Notes under the pieces: generated by a model | What the model saw: only the letters and a program-made list of their open reading frames with translations | Told to the model about the DNA's origin: nothing | The model's database searches: none | Shown: positions 44,237-53,439 of the stretch, in pieces | How positions within the stretch are numbered: position 1 is the first letter of the stretch | Layout: each line of letters starts with the position of its first letter | NCBI GenBank assembly: GCA_003485325.1 | Contig: DMZI01000065.1 | Span: 1-64,000, forward strand | Length of the DNA: 64,000 bases | From: Desulfotomaculum sp. | Lineage (GTDB): Bacteria; Bacillota; Desulfotomaculia; Desulfotomaculales; Nap2-2B | Direction of reading: 5' to 3' | Program-made: the position numbers and the translations under genes

Positions 44237-45316
44237 ATGGCGAAGAATATCCTCAATCAGGACGAGATAGACGCTCTTTTAGGCGGCCAGAACAGCCGGC
44301 AAAGTAAAGTTTCTTCGGCAGGTGAAAGTTTAACGGATCTAGAGAAAGATGCGCTGGGTGAGATAGGCAATATATCTCTTGGAGCTGCCGCGACGACCCT
44401 TTCACAATTGTTTAGCCAAAAAGTAAACATAACCAGTCCAAGGATTAACGTTTGTTTAACCGAAGAACTAAGGGATTTTTTCGTCACGCCTTGCCTTGCC
44501 GTTGATATTGAATTTATAGAAGGGTTATCCGGTTTTAATGTCCTGGTTCTCAAACAGTCTGATGCTGCTATTATGACTGACCTTATGATGGGCGGAGAAG
44601 GCAAAAAAACACTGCCGGAGGGTGAACTGATGTCCGAGATGGAAATAAGCGCCGCTGCCGAAGCCATGAACCAAATGATTGGAACTGCTGCTACCTCGAT
44701 GTCGGGTCTATTCGGTTTTGCCGTTAACATTTCACCGCCCCGGACAGAATTTCTTAAAGAAAATTCTTTTTCCGCGGTACTCAGCCATTGCCAGGATAAC
44801 ATAGTAGCAATTTTTTTTCGCTTAACAATTGGGGATATATTAGATACCGAATTTGTACAGGTAATGGAAGTAAATACAGCAAAAAAACAGGCCTCAATAT
44901 TATATAAGAAATACAACCAGGAATACACTCAGGAAGAAGAAGGATTGTCTGAACAGGAAGAGGAAGATTTACAGGAAGACCAGCAGGAAGAACTGTTTAT
45001 TTTAACAGAAGAAATGAAGAAGGCAGTTCCTGATTCGACAAAAGACGGAATAAAACAAAAAATGGACCTCATCCTGGATATCCCTTTAAGGGTCACAGTT
45101 CTTTTGGGAACTGCCAAACGTCCAATTAAAGATGTTCTGTCCATTACTCCCGGTTCAATTGTAGAACTGGCATCCTTAGTTGACGAACCGGTTGAAATAC
45201 TCGTTAATGAAACCCTGGTTGCTAAAGGGGAAGTAGTTGTTGTTGACGAGAACTTCGGTGTCCGTATTACCAATATAATCAGTCCCGAAGAAAGGATAAA
45301 GTACTTGTCCCGATAA
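44237..45316 (+). CDS. fliY: motor switch phosphatase FliY
   Basis: 359 residues: N-terminal CheY-binding peptide ILNQDEIDALLGG, a CheC-like domain with two phosphatase motifs (EIGNISLGAAATTLS, EAMNQMIGTAATSMS), an acidic linker (EEEGLSEQEEEDLQE) and a C-terminal FliN SpoA domain (DIPLRVTVLLGTAKRPIKDVL). Typical Firmicute FliY. Confidence 0.95.
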   Translation: MAKNILNQDEIDALLGGQNSRQSKVSSAGESLTDLEKDALGEIGNISLGAAATTLSQLFSQKVNITSPRINVCLTEELRDFFVTPCLAVDIEFIEGLSGFNVLVLKQSDAAIMTDLMMGGEGKKTLPEGELMSEMEISAAAEAMNQMIGTAATSMSGLFGFAVNISPPRTEFLKENSFSAVLSHCQDNIVAIFFRLTIGDILDTEFVQVMEVNTAKKQASILYKKYNQEYTQEEEGLSEQEEEDLQEDQQEELFILTEEMKKAVPDSTKDGIKQKMDLILDIPLRVTVLLGTAKRPIKDVLSITPGSIVELASLVDEPVEILVNETLVAKGEVVVVDENFGVRITNIISPEERIKYLSR

Positions 45317-45342
45317 ATGCCCCCATAAAGCGGAGGTTGTAA

Positions 45343-45831
45343 TTGTTTATGGATGCTTTAGAAATTCCTATAGGTATTGCCGAATATAAAGTAACCAGAG
45401 AGCCAAATCGTTTAATAACGCTAGGACTCGGCTCCTGTGTCGGGGTTAGCATATACGATACTGTTGCCCGGGTAGGAGGATTAATTCACATTATGCTTCC
45501 CGACAGTACTTTATTTGAAAAGCAAACCTCAAAAACAGGCAAGTTTGCCGACACCGGAATTCCTTTGATGATCCGCGATATGCTAACCTACGGTGTTAAA
45601 ATAAATAATCTGGAAGCTAAACTGGTTGGCGGCGCACAAATGTTTGACGGTGTTGATCATTTCAGAATAGGCCAGCGGAATGTTGAGAAAAGCGACCATA
45701 TATTAAGCCGGATCGGGATTAGGGTAGTAGCCAGGGAAACCGGCGGCAACAAGGGAAGAACAATGATTCTGGATACGGTTACAGGACAGGTGACCATCCG
45801 CCTGTTAGGGAAGCAGATAAAAATTATCTAA
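45343..45831 (+). CDS. cheD: receptor deamidase CheD
   Basis: 162 residues: catalytic cysteine in LGLGSCVGVSIYD (near residue 35), histidine in GGLIHIMLPDS and the LVGGAQMF motif. CheD deamidates receptor glutamines and stimulates CheC. TTG 45343 is best spaced from GGAGG; ATG 45349 is an alternative. Last gene of the flagellar operon. Confidence 0.94.
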   Translation: MFMDALEIPIGIAEYKVTREPNRLITLGLGSCVGVSIYDTVARVGGLIHIMLPDSTLFEKQTSKTGKFADTGIPLMIRDMLTYGVKINNLEAKLVGGAQMFDGVDHFRIGQRNVEKSDHILSRIGIRVVARETGGNKGRTMILDTVTGQVTIRLLGKQIKII

Positions 45832-45849
45832 TAGGGTTTTATTTTCTAT

Positions 45850-45891
45850 AAAAATAAGTCCCGTTGGGTGACCAACGGGACTTATTTTTAA
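45850..45891. terminator. strong terminator ending the flagellar operon
   Basis: TAAGTCCCGTTGG, loop GTGA, CCAACGGGACTTA, flanked by A-run and T-run, so it can work in both directions. It lies 20 bases after cheD and just before the stop of the convergent MFS gene. Confidence 0.92.
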
Positions 45892-45905
45892 ATGTTTAAT
45901 CTATG

Positions 45906-47147
45906 CTACGCCTTACGGGGAGGATGCATTAGCAATAAGGCTACGATAAAACCAACCACGGCCAGAATCGTAACATACGGGAAAAATACCGATACGTAGC
46001 TACCCGTGATGTCACGCAGTTTGCCCGCCAGCAGGTTGCCAATGATGGCGCCGATGCCGTAAGCTGTAAAGACTAGTCCATAGTTTGGCCCATAATTCTT
46101 TGTGCCGAAAAAAGCGCCGGTGGCAGCGGGAGCAATGGCCAACCAACCCCCGAGGCAGAGCCAGAGCAAACTGAAACAGATTCCATATAATGATGCGGAG
46201 CCAGACCCGGAGAACTTGCCAAGCAGAATGGCGGCGACGAAGATAATTACAAAGCTCAAAGCAGCCGCGTTGCGGGCGCTTATTTTATCCACCAAAGCTC
46301 CGAATATGGGCCGGCCGATGCCGTTGAAGATAGCGAATATAGATACGAACATAGCTGCTGATGTAGCATCCAGCTTAAAGAGTTCCTGACCGACAGGGCT
46401 TGCGACACCAATCGCCATCAATCCGGCAAGAGTGCCGATGATGTAGCAAAACCATACGCCATAAAAACTTCCCGTGGACAGCATTTGACCGGTCGTAAAG
46501 TCTGCTTTCACGCCGGCGGCGGCAGCTGGCGGGTTCCAGCCTTCTGGTTTAAAGCCAGCCGGTGGGAACTTTAAGGGAAGACCGAGAATGGCGATGAGAA
46601 TTAAAAAGGCAATTCCAAATTGAAACATTGCTGCTAATGGACCCGCTGACGCAATTATTGACTTGGCCAGGGGGGCGGTAATAAACGGTGACAGGCCGAA
46701 TCCTAAAACAGTCAGTCCTACAGCCAAGCCCCGCTTATCAGGGAACCACCTTCCACACACACCGATGGGGCAGTTATAAACAATTCCTACTCCAATTCCG
46801 CCTATAACTCCGTAATAGATGGCCAGCTGGGACATGCTGGTGGCCTTGCCTCCCATAATCCAGCCTATTCCTACGATAATGCCGCCCAGAATTGTGAACA
46901 GCCTTGGACCGAGTTTGTCCAGTAACGGGCCAATAATGGGCATTATAATAGCAAATAAAGCGAGGAAAAGAATAAACGGCAACAAGCTTTCGGTAGCGCC
47001 TACGCTAAAAAGCTTCTCCAAAGGTTTCCTGAATACGCTCCAGGAGTAAACAGCACCCAAGCAAATATTAATAATTAGACCTAGAATTACAAAAATCCAA
47101 CGACCAGCTTCTGCTTTCATACCAAAAACTTTTACGTCGTCAGCCAA
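45906..47147 (-). CDS. OFA-family MFS transporter
   Basis: About 413 residues, twelve membrane segments of the oxalate/formate antiporter family. Visible motifs: the N-terminal NICLGAVYSWSVFRKPLEKLF and GGIGVGIVYNCPIGVCGRWFP-type loop, GFGLSPFITAPLA, and GRPIFGALVDKISARN in the middle. The start is TTG 47147, well spaced from GGAGG. The substrate is probably a monocarboxylate; acetyl-CoA synthetase lies two genes away, so acetate or propionate is plausible but unproven. Confidence 0.9.
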   Translation of the reverse strand: MADDVKVFGMKAEAGRWIFVILGLIINICLGAVYSWSVFRKPLEKLFSVGATESLLPFILFLALFAIIMPIIGPLLDKLGPRLFTILGGIIVGIGWIMGGKATSMSQLAIYYGVIGGIGVGIVYNCPIGVCGRWFPDKRGLAVGLTVLGFGLSPFITAPLAKSIIASAGPLAAMFQFGIAFLILIAILGLPLKFPPAGFKPEGWNPPAAAAGVKADFTTGQMLSTGSFYGVWFCYIIGTLAGLMAIGVASPVGQELFKLDATSAAMFVSIFAIFNGIGRPIFGALVDKISARNAAALSFVIIFVAAILLGKFSGSGSASLYGICFSLLWLCLGGWLAIAPAATGAFFGTKNYGPNYGLVFTAYGIGAIIGNLLAGKLRDITGSYVSVFFPYVTILAVVGFIVALLLMHPPRKA

Positions 47148-47206
47148 TACTTGCACCTCCTGTTTAATTTGTTTTCGTATAGACTAAAAAGTATACGTTA
47201 AAGATT

Positions 47207-47584
47207 TTATTTAATAGGCGACACCTCCCAGTTTTCATTCACCCACAAACCGATTAATTGAACAGGATAATTCCACACGGAAAGGTTTTTTAGAGCCAGT
47301 TTAACCTGCTCGTATTGGGTTTCTTTTGGAACCGGGTTTCCGGCGCAATCATAGTGCGCCACTATCGCAATCAGTTTGGAGCCGTGAGCCTGTATGGATA
47401 TATTTACCCTTTGTTTTATGGATTCTACTCCGGCCGTGTTTTCAGCAAGCATTTTTACCGGTCCTGGTTCTGTAACTGTATCAATGAAATCAAGGCCGTA
47501 TTCTCTTCTTAAGTATTCGTTTACAGGCAGCTGCGTACGGCCGTCCATACAGTTTATCACAGTGCCGAAATTTCCCTTAGCCAT
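47207..47584 (-). CDS. small beta-carbonic-anhydrase-like protein (Pro_CA_2)
   Basis: 125 residues from ATG 47584 after GGAGG; the in-frame start at 47620 is less likely. It keeps a beta-CA-like zinc set: cysteine and aspartate in NCMDGR, then H and C in HYDCAG. At about 60% of the usual beta-carbonic anhydrase length it fits the putative carbonic anhydrase 2 group. Activity is unknown. It precedes the OFA transporter gene in the same direction, so they may be cotranscribed. Confidence 0.75.
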   Translation of the reverse strand: MAKGNFGTVINCMDGRTQLPVNEYLRREYGLDFIDTVTEPGPVKMLAENTAGVESIKQRVNISIQAHGSKLIAIVAHYDCAGNPVPKETQYEQVKLALKNLSVWNYPVQLIGLWVNENWEVSPIK

Positions 47585-47728
47585 TTCAACCTCCATATAA
47601 ACTTTATTCTTTGATGACAAATTTTATTTAAAAAGCTCTGATTATTTTTCCTTGGAATAAAAATTCAATATTTCTATCTTTGTTAAAATTCTATTTAGGA
47701 GGTCTGTACATGTCAAGAAATATTTTAT

Positions 47729-47766
47729 AAAAAAAGAGGCCTCATTATCTGATATGAGGCCTCTTT
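47729..47766 (-). terminator. terminator of acetyl-CoA synthetase gene
   Basis: A perfect 13-bp stem (47733-47745 with 47754-47766, core AGAGGCCTCAT) followed on the minus strand by seven T. It lies 12 bases past the acs stop. It can also stop transcripts from the other side, though the T-run there is broken. Confidence 0.88.
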
Positions 47767-47778
47767 CTTATCTTAGCC

Positions 47779-49749
47779 TTAGACTCTATCCTTGACGAGA
47801 CCTTCAACAACAGTCGGGTCTGCAAGTGTGGAGGTGTCGCCCAGGCTGCTTACATCGCCGGCGGCAATCTTCACAAGGATACGGCGCATGATTTTGCCGC
47901 TCCTGGTTTTGGGCAGGAAGTCCGCATACTGGATCTTGTCAGGTGTGGCAATAGGCCCGATTTCCTTACGGACATGGGCAGTCAGTTCTTTCTTCAACGC
48001 ATCCGTTTTTTCTACGCCGACTTTTAAGGTTACGAAAGCGTAGATGCCCTGTCCTTTGAGGTCGTGAGGCATTCCAACCACGGCTGCCTCGGCTACTTTT
48101 TCGTGGGCCACAAGGGCGCTTTCCACTTCAGCAGTGCCGATCCGGTGACCGGAAACGTTGATTACATCATCAATACGTCCCATCAGCCAGTAATATCCGT
48201 CTTCGTCGCGGCGTGCGCCGTCACCCGTTGTGTAAAGGCCGGGGAACTGAATGAAATAAGTATTCTTAAATCTCTCGGGATCTCCGAAAACAGTGCGCAT
48301 CAGGCCGGGCCACGGTCTCTTGATACAGAGCCATCCGCCTTCATTTACGCCTACTTCTGTTCCATCTTCTCTCAAGATTACCGGGTCAACTCCGAAGAAA
48401 GGCATCGTGGCGGAACCGGGCTTAAGCGGAACAGCGCCTGGGAATGGCTGGATTAGGAAGCCGCCTGTTTCTGTCTGCCACCATGTATCCATAATGGGGC
48501 ATTTTTCTTTTCCAATTACAGTGTGGTACCACATCCAGGCTTCGGGGTTGATGGGCTCGCCTACGGTGCCTAGGATTCTGAGTGAAGAAAGATCCCTCTT
48601 CAGCGCCCATTCGTCGCCTTCACGCATCAAAGCACGAAGAGCGGTAGGAGCAGTATAGAATTGACTGACCTTATATTTTTCAACTATCTTCCAGAACCGG
48701 TCTGGATTCGGGAAAGTGGGAACGCCTTCGTACATTACGCTGGTAGTTCCAAGGGCCAGCGGTCCGTATACAATGTAGCTGTGTCCTGTAACCCAACCGA
48801 TATCAGCAGTGCACCACCAGGTATCCTCTTCTTTTATATCAAAGACCCACTTAAGCGTCTGGAAAGTGTACAGAAGATAACCCGCGCTGGTATGCAGAAC
48901 ACCCTTGGGTTTGCCCGTGCTTCCGCTTGTATAAAGGATGAACAGGGGGTCTTCCGCATCCAGTACTTCAGGTTCGCAAAAAGAAGACAGATTTTGGTCG
49001 TCCATCAGTTCATTAAACCATACATCACGGCCGTCCTTCATATTTACGTCAAGGCCAATTCTTTTTACTACAATTGATTTTTCTACAGAGGGGCATTGTG
49101 CAAGAGCCTCGTCAGCTGTCAGCTTGCTGTTGACAACCTTGCCGCTGCGGTAATATCCATCTACGCAGATAAGCACTTTTGAACCGCAGTCCTGCACACG
49201 GTTTGTTAAAGCATCGGCGCTGAAACCGCCGAAAACTACTGAATGTATGGCCCCAATGCGGGCGCAGGCAAGCATGGCAATGGGAAGTTCGGGAATCATG
49301 GGCAGGTAAATGGAAACCCGGTCACCTTTCTGGATGCCCATGTTCTTTAAAACATTGGCGAATTTACATACTTCATAGTGTAGCTGCTGGTATGTATAGA
49401 CCTTATTTTCCCCTTCGGGCTCTCCTTCCCAAATAATAGCGGCCTTGTTTTTGCGCCAGGTTGTAAGGTGACGGTCCAAGCAGTTATAAGAGACGTTTAT
49501 TTTGCCGCCGACAAACCACTCGTGTTTCGCGTTTGCGAAATCTTCCACCATAACCTTATCCCATTTTTTAAACCAGTCAAGCTGCTCTGCCAGTTCACCC
49601 CAGAATGCATCTGGGTCCTCGACAGACTTTTTATGCATGGCCTTATATTCTTCCATACTTTTAATATAGGCCTTCTCGGTAACTTCTTTAGCAGGAGGAA
49701 AAACCCTTTTCTCTTCCATCATGGAGGTAATTGCTTTCGCTTCGGCCAT
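47779..49749 (-). CDS. acs: acetyl-CoA synthetase (AMP-forming)
   Basis: 656 residues, full length. ANL superfamily motifs: YTSGSTGKPKGVLHT near residue 265, WWQTETGG, YTTGDGARRDEDGYYWLMGR, and the C-terminal KTRSGKIMRR whose lysine is the usual acetylation site. It makes acetyl-CoA from acetate, ATP and CoA; some homologues in syntrophs act on propionate. ATG start; own terminator. Confidence 0.94.
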   Translation of the reverse strand: MAEAKAITSMMEEKRVFPPAKEVTEKAYIKSMEEYKAMHKKSVEDPDAFWGELAEQLDWFKKWDKVMVEDFANAKHEWFVGGKINVSYNCLDRHLTTWRKNKAAIIWEGEPEGENKVYTYQQLHYEVCKFANVLKNMGIQKGDRVSIYLPMIPELPIAMLACARIGAIHSVVFGGFSADALTNRVQDCGSKVLICVDGYYRSGKVVNSKLTADEALAQCPSVEKSIVVKRIGLDVNMKDGRDVWFNELMDDQNLSSFCEPEVLDAEDPLFILYTSGSTGKPKGVLHTSAGYLLYTFQTLKWVFDIKEEDTWWCTADIGWVTGHSYIVYGPLALGTTSVMYEGVPTFPNPDRFWKIVEKYKVSQFYTAPTALRALMREGDEWALKRDLSSLRILGTVGEPINPEAWMWYHTVIGKEKCPIMDTWWQTETGGFLIQPFPGAVPLKPGSATMPFFGVDPVILREDGTEVGVNEGGWLCIKRPWPGLMRTVFGDPERFKNTYFIQFPGLYTTGDGARRDEDGYYWLMGRIDDVINVSGHRIGTAEVESALVAHEKVAEAAVVGMPHDLKGQGIYAFVTLKVGVEKTDALKKELTAHVRKEIGPIATPDKIQYADFLPKTRSGKIMRRILVKIAAGDVSSLGDTSTLADPTVVEGLVKDRV

Positions 49750-50131
49750 TATCCTGGACTCCCTTCTCGAAATTTGTTTAAAGTCCTAAAAATCATATCT
49801 TCTATCTTAATAAAAACTGCCCTTTCAAATCACCCCCAAAAAATATTCAGCTAGCTTGTTTAAAAATTTTACCTTATGAAATTTTATTAAAGCAGTGAAA
49901 GGATGTCAAGGTTTTTCTTGACGCAAATCTTCCTTAAAGCAAATTGTGCTTGACATCAAAACTCATGGGAAGTATTATTTAACATGAATTATTGTAGGTT
50001 TTAGCCGTTAGGTATAGTATTTAAGGAAGAGTTGCTTTTTCTTGTAAGATTAAAAGGTATGGGATAAGTTTTTGCCTGATCATGGTTCTAAAAGCTATAA
50101 TCTTGTATATTCTTAAGGGTATGGTTACCGG
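49750..50131. other. 382-bp divergent intergenic region acs/thioesterase
   Basis: AT-rich, with no open frame. It contains a strong sigma-A promoter for the plus strand (49950-49978). A second CTTGAC lies at 49915-49920, but no good -10 follows it. A minus-strand promoter for acs is not clear. Confidence 0.55.
49950..49978 (+). promoter_or_regulatory. sigma-A promoter of thioesterase/EMO genes
   Basis: TTGACA, 17 bases, TATTAT: a perfect -35 and five-of-six -10. Gives a leader of about 145 bases before the thioesterase-like gene. Confidence 0.7.
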
Positions 50132-50519
50132 GTGGAGGCACTGTTAAAGCCGGGTATTCCGGGGAAAGCTGAGAAGTTTGTAGAGAAGAAAGACACTGCC
50201 CCTGTTCACGGCAGTGGAAACGTAGAAGTGCTTGCGACGCCAGCCATGATTGCTCTTATGGAAAAAGCAGCGTTTTCTTCCGTGGAGCCTTTTTTGGGGG
50301 GTGATCTGACAACTGTCGGGATCTATGTAAATGTTCGGCATCTTTCGGCAACGCTTGTTGGTGTAAAAGTTGAAGCGCAGGCTGAACTAACCGAAGTAAA
50401 CGGCAGAAAACTGATTTTTAAGGTGACTGCCTATGATGAGAGTAAAATGATTAGTTCAGGAAGATCATGAACGTTACATGGTTTACGGGGCAAGTTTTTT
50501 AAAGAAGCTAACCGGTTAA
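50132..50519 (+). pseudogene. FlK-like hotdog thioesterase, frameshifted near its end
   Basis: The open frame from GTG 50132 gives 112 residues with the FlK/hotdog features GSGNVEVLATPAMIALMEKAAF and TTVGIYVNVRHLSAT, and stops at 50470. The family normally continues with an HER-type tail. Here that tail is present in the next frame: from CAT at 50466 the frame reads HERYMVYGASFLKKLTG and stops at 50519. So one extra base near 50461-50466 truncates the protein by about 17 residues. It could be a sequencing error, a recent mutation, or a tolerated truncation. Confidence 0.7.
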
Positions 50520-50661
50520 TCTTTTAAGTGGTTCATTGTTATTTGCTGTTCATTGGAAATCGTAAACCTCATTTTTAACCAACTTAATTTTATTTTTTAA
50601 TTTATAGATAGGACAGGCGTAAAATAATTTTAAATTTTACAATAAAAAGGAGGTTTCTGTT

Positions 50662-52710
50662 TTGCAGCAGCCAGAAGCGATTGTAGCTTTTCTTTTGATT
50701 GTCATTGTTTCGGTGGTAGCCTTTCTTTATGCTCTCAGCTGGCGTGTGGGAGTAGTAACTTTAGGCGAAAAGGAAAACAGGTTGGACAACCCCGGTCAGC
50801 GGTTCGGGAATTTCATAATGAATGTTTTTGCACAACGAAGGATATTAGCTAAAAATATTGGAATTGTGCATTTCTTTATTTTCTGGGGCTTTATTTTTAT
50901 CTGCCTCGGGGAGATACCGCTGCTCTTTGAGGGATTATTCGGTATGAAAGTGCCTTTCCTGAGCACGAACCCTATCTTTATTATGGTTCAGAATGTAATG
51001 TCGATTCTTGTAGTGATCGTCCTGATTATAGCGGCATACAGAAGGTGGGTGTTAAAACCCGATTACCTTTACCGTACTTCAGAAGCAGCCATAATTGTAA
51101 TCTTAATCTTTGGCGTAGTGATTACTGAATGGTTTTCCACCGCAGCCAGGCTAGCCCTGGAGCCGAATCCGGCAGCAGCTTTTGCCCCGGCGTATAGCGT
51201 TATTGCTTCATGGCTGGCGGGCTACAGCAAAGAAGCGTTAGAAAAGGTCAGCCTTTTCTTCTGGTGGGTTCATATGCTGATTTTGTTTGGTTTTCTTGTT
51301 TACATTCCCAATTCCAAGCATATGCATTTATTATTTTCACCGTTTAACGCCTTTTTTGCCTCTTTGGAGCCCCGCGGAGCCCAAATCAGGCCGATGAACC
51401 TTGAAGATGAAGAAGTAACCGAGTTTGGTGTGGGAAGAATTGAGCAGTTTACCTGGAAACAGCTTTTAGACAGCCTCTCCTGCGGTGAGTGCGGTCGTTG
51501 TATGGATAACTGCCCTGCGAACCTTTCCAAAAAACCGCTGAATCCAAAGAAGCTGCTCAGCCGGCAGTTAAAAGAGCACATGCTTGAAAAAGGCACGTTG
51601 ATGTTGAAGAAGGGGTTATTCAACACGGGTGAGGAGGCTGCAGATCAGGTTGAAAAAGTTATCGCGGCGGATCGCCAGGCAGCCGAAATATTAGAAAAAT
51701 CCTTAATCGGAGACGTGGTTACTGAGGATGAGATTTGGGCCTGCACGACCTGTTTCTCCTGCCAGGAACAATGCCCGGTTTCCAATGAGCATGTTGCTAA
51801 GATGGTCGATATGCGCAGGTATCTTGTTATGATGGAGAGCAGCATTGCGCCCGAGCTGCAGTTGGCCTTCAGAAACGTTGAGAAAAATTCCAACCCATGG
51901 GGCGTTGGCTGGGCAAACCGCGGCGAATGGGCAAAGGATCTGGATGTTAAATTGCTGAGCGACGACAGCGATGTGGAATACCTTTACTGGGTAGGCTGCG
52001 CCGGTTCCTTTGATGACCGGGCCAAAAAGGTCGCCACAGCAGTGGTTGAAATTCTTAAGGCTGCCGGAATCAACTTTGCTATACTGGGCACCGAGGAAAA
52101 ATGCTGCGGAGATTTCATCCGGAGGGCAGGCAACGAATATCTGTACCAGTCCCTGGTTGCGGAAAATGTGGAAACATTAAATGGTTATGGTGTGAAGAAG
52201 ATTGTTACCGCCTGCCCCCATTGCCTGAATACCCTTAAGAACGAGTACCCGGCCTTTGGCGGAAACTTTGAAGTTATTCACCATACCCAACTGATCAACC
52301 AGTTAGTCGGAGAAGGCAAACTGACGCTTAATAAGAGCGGCGGCGCAGAAAGCCAGAAAGTGGTTTACCACGATTCTTGTTATCTTGGCCGCTACCAGCA
52401 GGAATATGTTGCGCCCCGGGCAGTTCTGCAGATGGTTCCCGGTATGCAGTTGGTTGAGATGGATAGAAACCGCGAAAGCAGTTTCTGCTGCGGCGCAGGC
52501 GGCGGGCGGATGTGGATGGAGGAACATCTAGGTGAGAGGATTAACAATATGAGGACTGAACAGGCTCTGTCCAAGAACCCGCAACTAATCAGCGCCAACT
52601 GTCCGTTCTGTATCACAATGCTGGAGGATGGAGTAAAGGTTATGGGCGATCCGGATGCTCCCATAAAAGTTATGGATCCGGCTGAACTAATCGTCAAACT
52701 GCTCCACTAA
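50662..52710 (+). CDS. membrane Fe-S oxidoreductase, EMO/DUF224 type
   Basis: 682 residues. Five to six N-terminal membrane segments (NarI-like, with candidate haem-b histidines in IVHFFIFWG, WWVHMLILF and SKHMHL) are followed by two [4Fe-4S] motifs (CGECGRCMDNCP near residue 274, CTTCFSCQEQCP near 360) and two CCG domains (EEKCCGDFIRRAG near 480; SSFCCGAGGGRMW near 607). This matches the DUF224 protein identified in syntrophic fatty-acid oxidisers as EtfAB:menaquinone oxidoreductase, also HdrD-like. No etfAB lies adjacent here. TTG start after AAGGAGG. Confidence 0.85.
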   Translation: MQQPEAIVAFLLIVIVSVVAFLYALSWRVGVVTLGEKENRLDNPGQRFGNFIMNVFAQRRILAKNIGIVHFFIFWGFIFICLGEIPLLFEGLFGMKVPFLSTNPIFIMVQNVMSILVVIVLIIAAYRRWVLKPDYLYRTSEAAIIVILIFGVVITEWFSTAARLALEPNPAAAFAPAYSVIASWLAGYSKEALEKVSLFFWWVHMLILFGFLVYIPNSKHMHLLFSPFNAFFASLEPRGAQIRPMNLEDEEVTEFGVGRIEQFTWKQLLDSLSCGECGRCMDNCPANLSKKPLNPKKLLSRQLKEHMLEKGTLMLKKGLFNTGEEAADQVEKVIAADRQAAEILEKSLIGDVVTEDEIWACTTCFSCQEQCPVSNEHVAKMVDMRRYLVMMESSIAPELQLAFRNVEKNSNPWGVGWANRGEWAKDLDVKLLSDDSDVEYLYWVGCAGSFDDRAKKVATAVVEILKAAGINFAILGTEEKCCGDFIRRAGNEYLYQSLVAENVETLNGYGVKKIVTACPHCLNTLKNEYPAFGGNFEVIHHTQLINQLVGEGKLTLNKSGGAESQKVVYHDSCYLGRYQQEYVAPRAVLQMVPGMQLVEMDRNRESSFCCGAGGGRMWMEEHLGERINNMRTEQALSKNPQLISANCPFCITMLEDGVKVMGDPDAPIKVMDPAELIVKLLH

Positions 52711-52743
52711 GAAACATCAGAAATCAACAATAACAAAAAAAAG

Positions 52744-52775
52744 AAAAATGCCAGGCAAAGTACTGGCATTTTTTT
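52744..52775 (+). terminator. terminator after EMO gene
   Basis: AAAAATGCCAG, 8-base loop, CTGGCATTTTT plus further T, 34 bases after the stop. Clean intrinsic terminator. Confidence 0.9.
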
Positions 52776-52784
52776 ATGGTGGTG

Positions 52785-52950
52785 GTGCGCAACGCATGGC
52801 GCGTAACTAGGCGGTGGAAGACCGCTATAGGGGCTGGCAGTTGCCAACCATTAGCCAAGCGCAAGGGTATCCATCGCGAGGTGGAATCTGAAAGAAGCGT
52901 GATGAGCAAAGTTCCGGCCAGAGGAACACGAACCGTATCACGGCCCGGTG
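52785..52950 (+). mobile_element. group II intron domain I remnant
   Basis: About 165 bases with words I know from bacterial group II intron domain I: GCATGGCG, GGTGGAAGACCGC, GGCAGTTGCCAACC, CCATCGCGAGGTGGAATCTG followed by AAAGAAGC, and GAGGAACACGAACCGTATCA. The GTGCGC at its left end may be the intron 5' end fused to a later part by deletion. No reverse transcriptase follows; the right side runs straight into the ubiB fragment. Confidence 0.65.
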
Positions 52951-53373
52951 CACCTGCCCGATGGAGGCGGCGGCCAGCGGTTCGGGATCAAACCCGCCGA
53001 AAAGCTCTTCCAGCGATCGGCCCAACTCCCTTTCTATCTGTTGTTTGACCGTTTCAAACCTTAAAGCCGCCACGTGGTCCTGAAGTTTCTCCAGTTCAGT
53101 TATAAAGTCCGGGGGAATCAGGTCGGAACGGGTACTTAAAATTTGCCCCGTTTTAACAAAAGTGGGCCCCAACTCCTCCATGGCCATCCGGACTCTCTCC
53201 GCCAGGGAAAATCTCTCCGTACTGGACTCTCTTTTTGAAAAGATTTTCCCGGAAACAGACAAGAATTTTGACAGCCCCAGCCGGTGTGCAATGTGCCCGA
53301 AGCCGTGTTTCAACAAAACATTTGCTATCTTCCGGTAGCGCTTTATATATTTATACCGCCTGCGCAGCTGCAT
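52825..53373 (-). pseudogene. ubiB: truncated UbiB/ABC1 (AarF) kinase-like gene
   Basis: The first 145 or so residues are ordinary UbiB/ABC1: KIANVLLKHGFGHIAHRLG, MAMEELGPTFVKTGQILSTR, DLIPPDFITELEKLQDHV, and AAASIGQVHRAV. Then, near 52945, the sequence switches to translated intron DNA and stops. The rest (ATP-binding lysine onward, about 400 residues) is missing, so it cannot be a functional atypical kinase. The family is tied to isoprenoid quinone or lipid metabolism. Confidence 0.85.
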
Positions 53374-53439
53374 GCCAGCATCATCCTCGCCTTATTCAAT
53401 TTTACCCAGGTAACCCTTTATTTATGGGACGAGTAGAAA

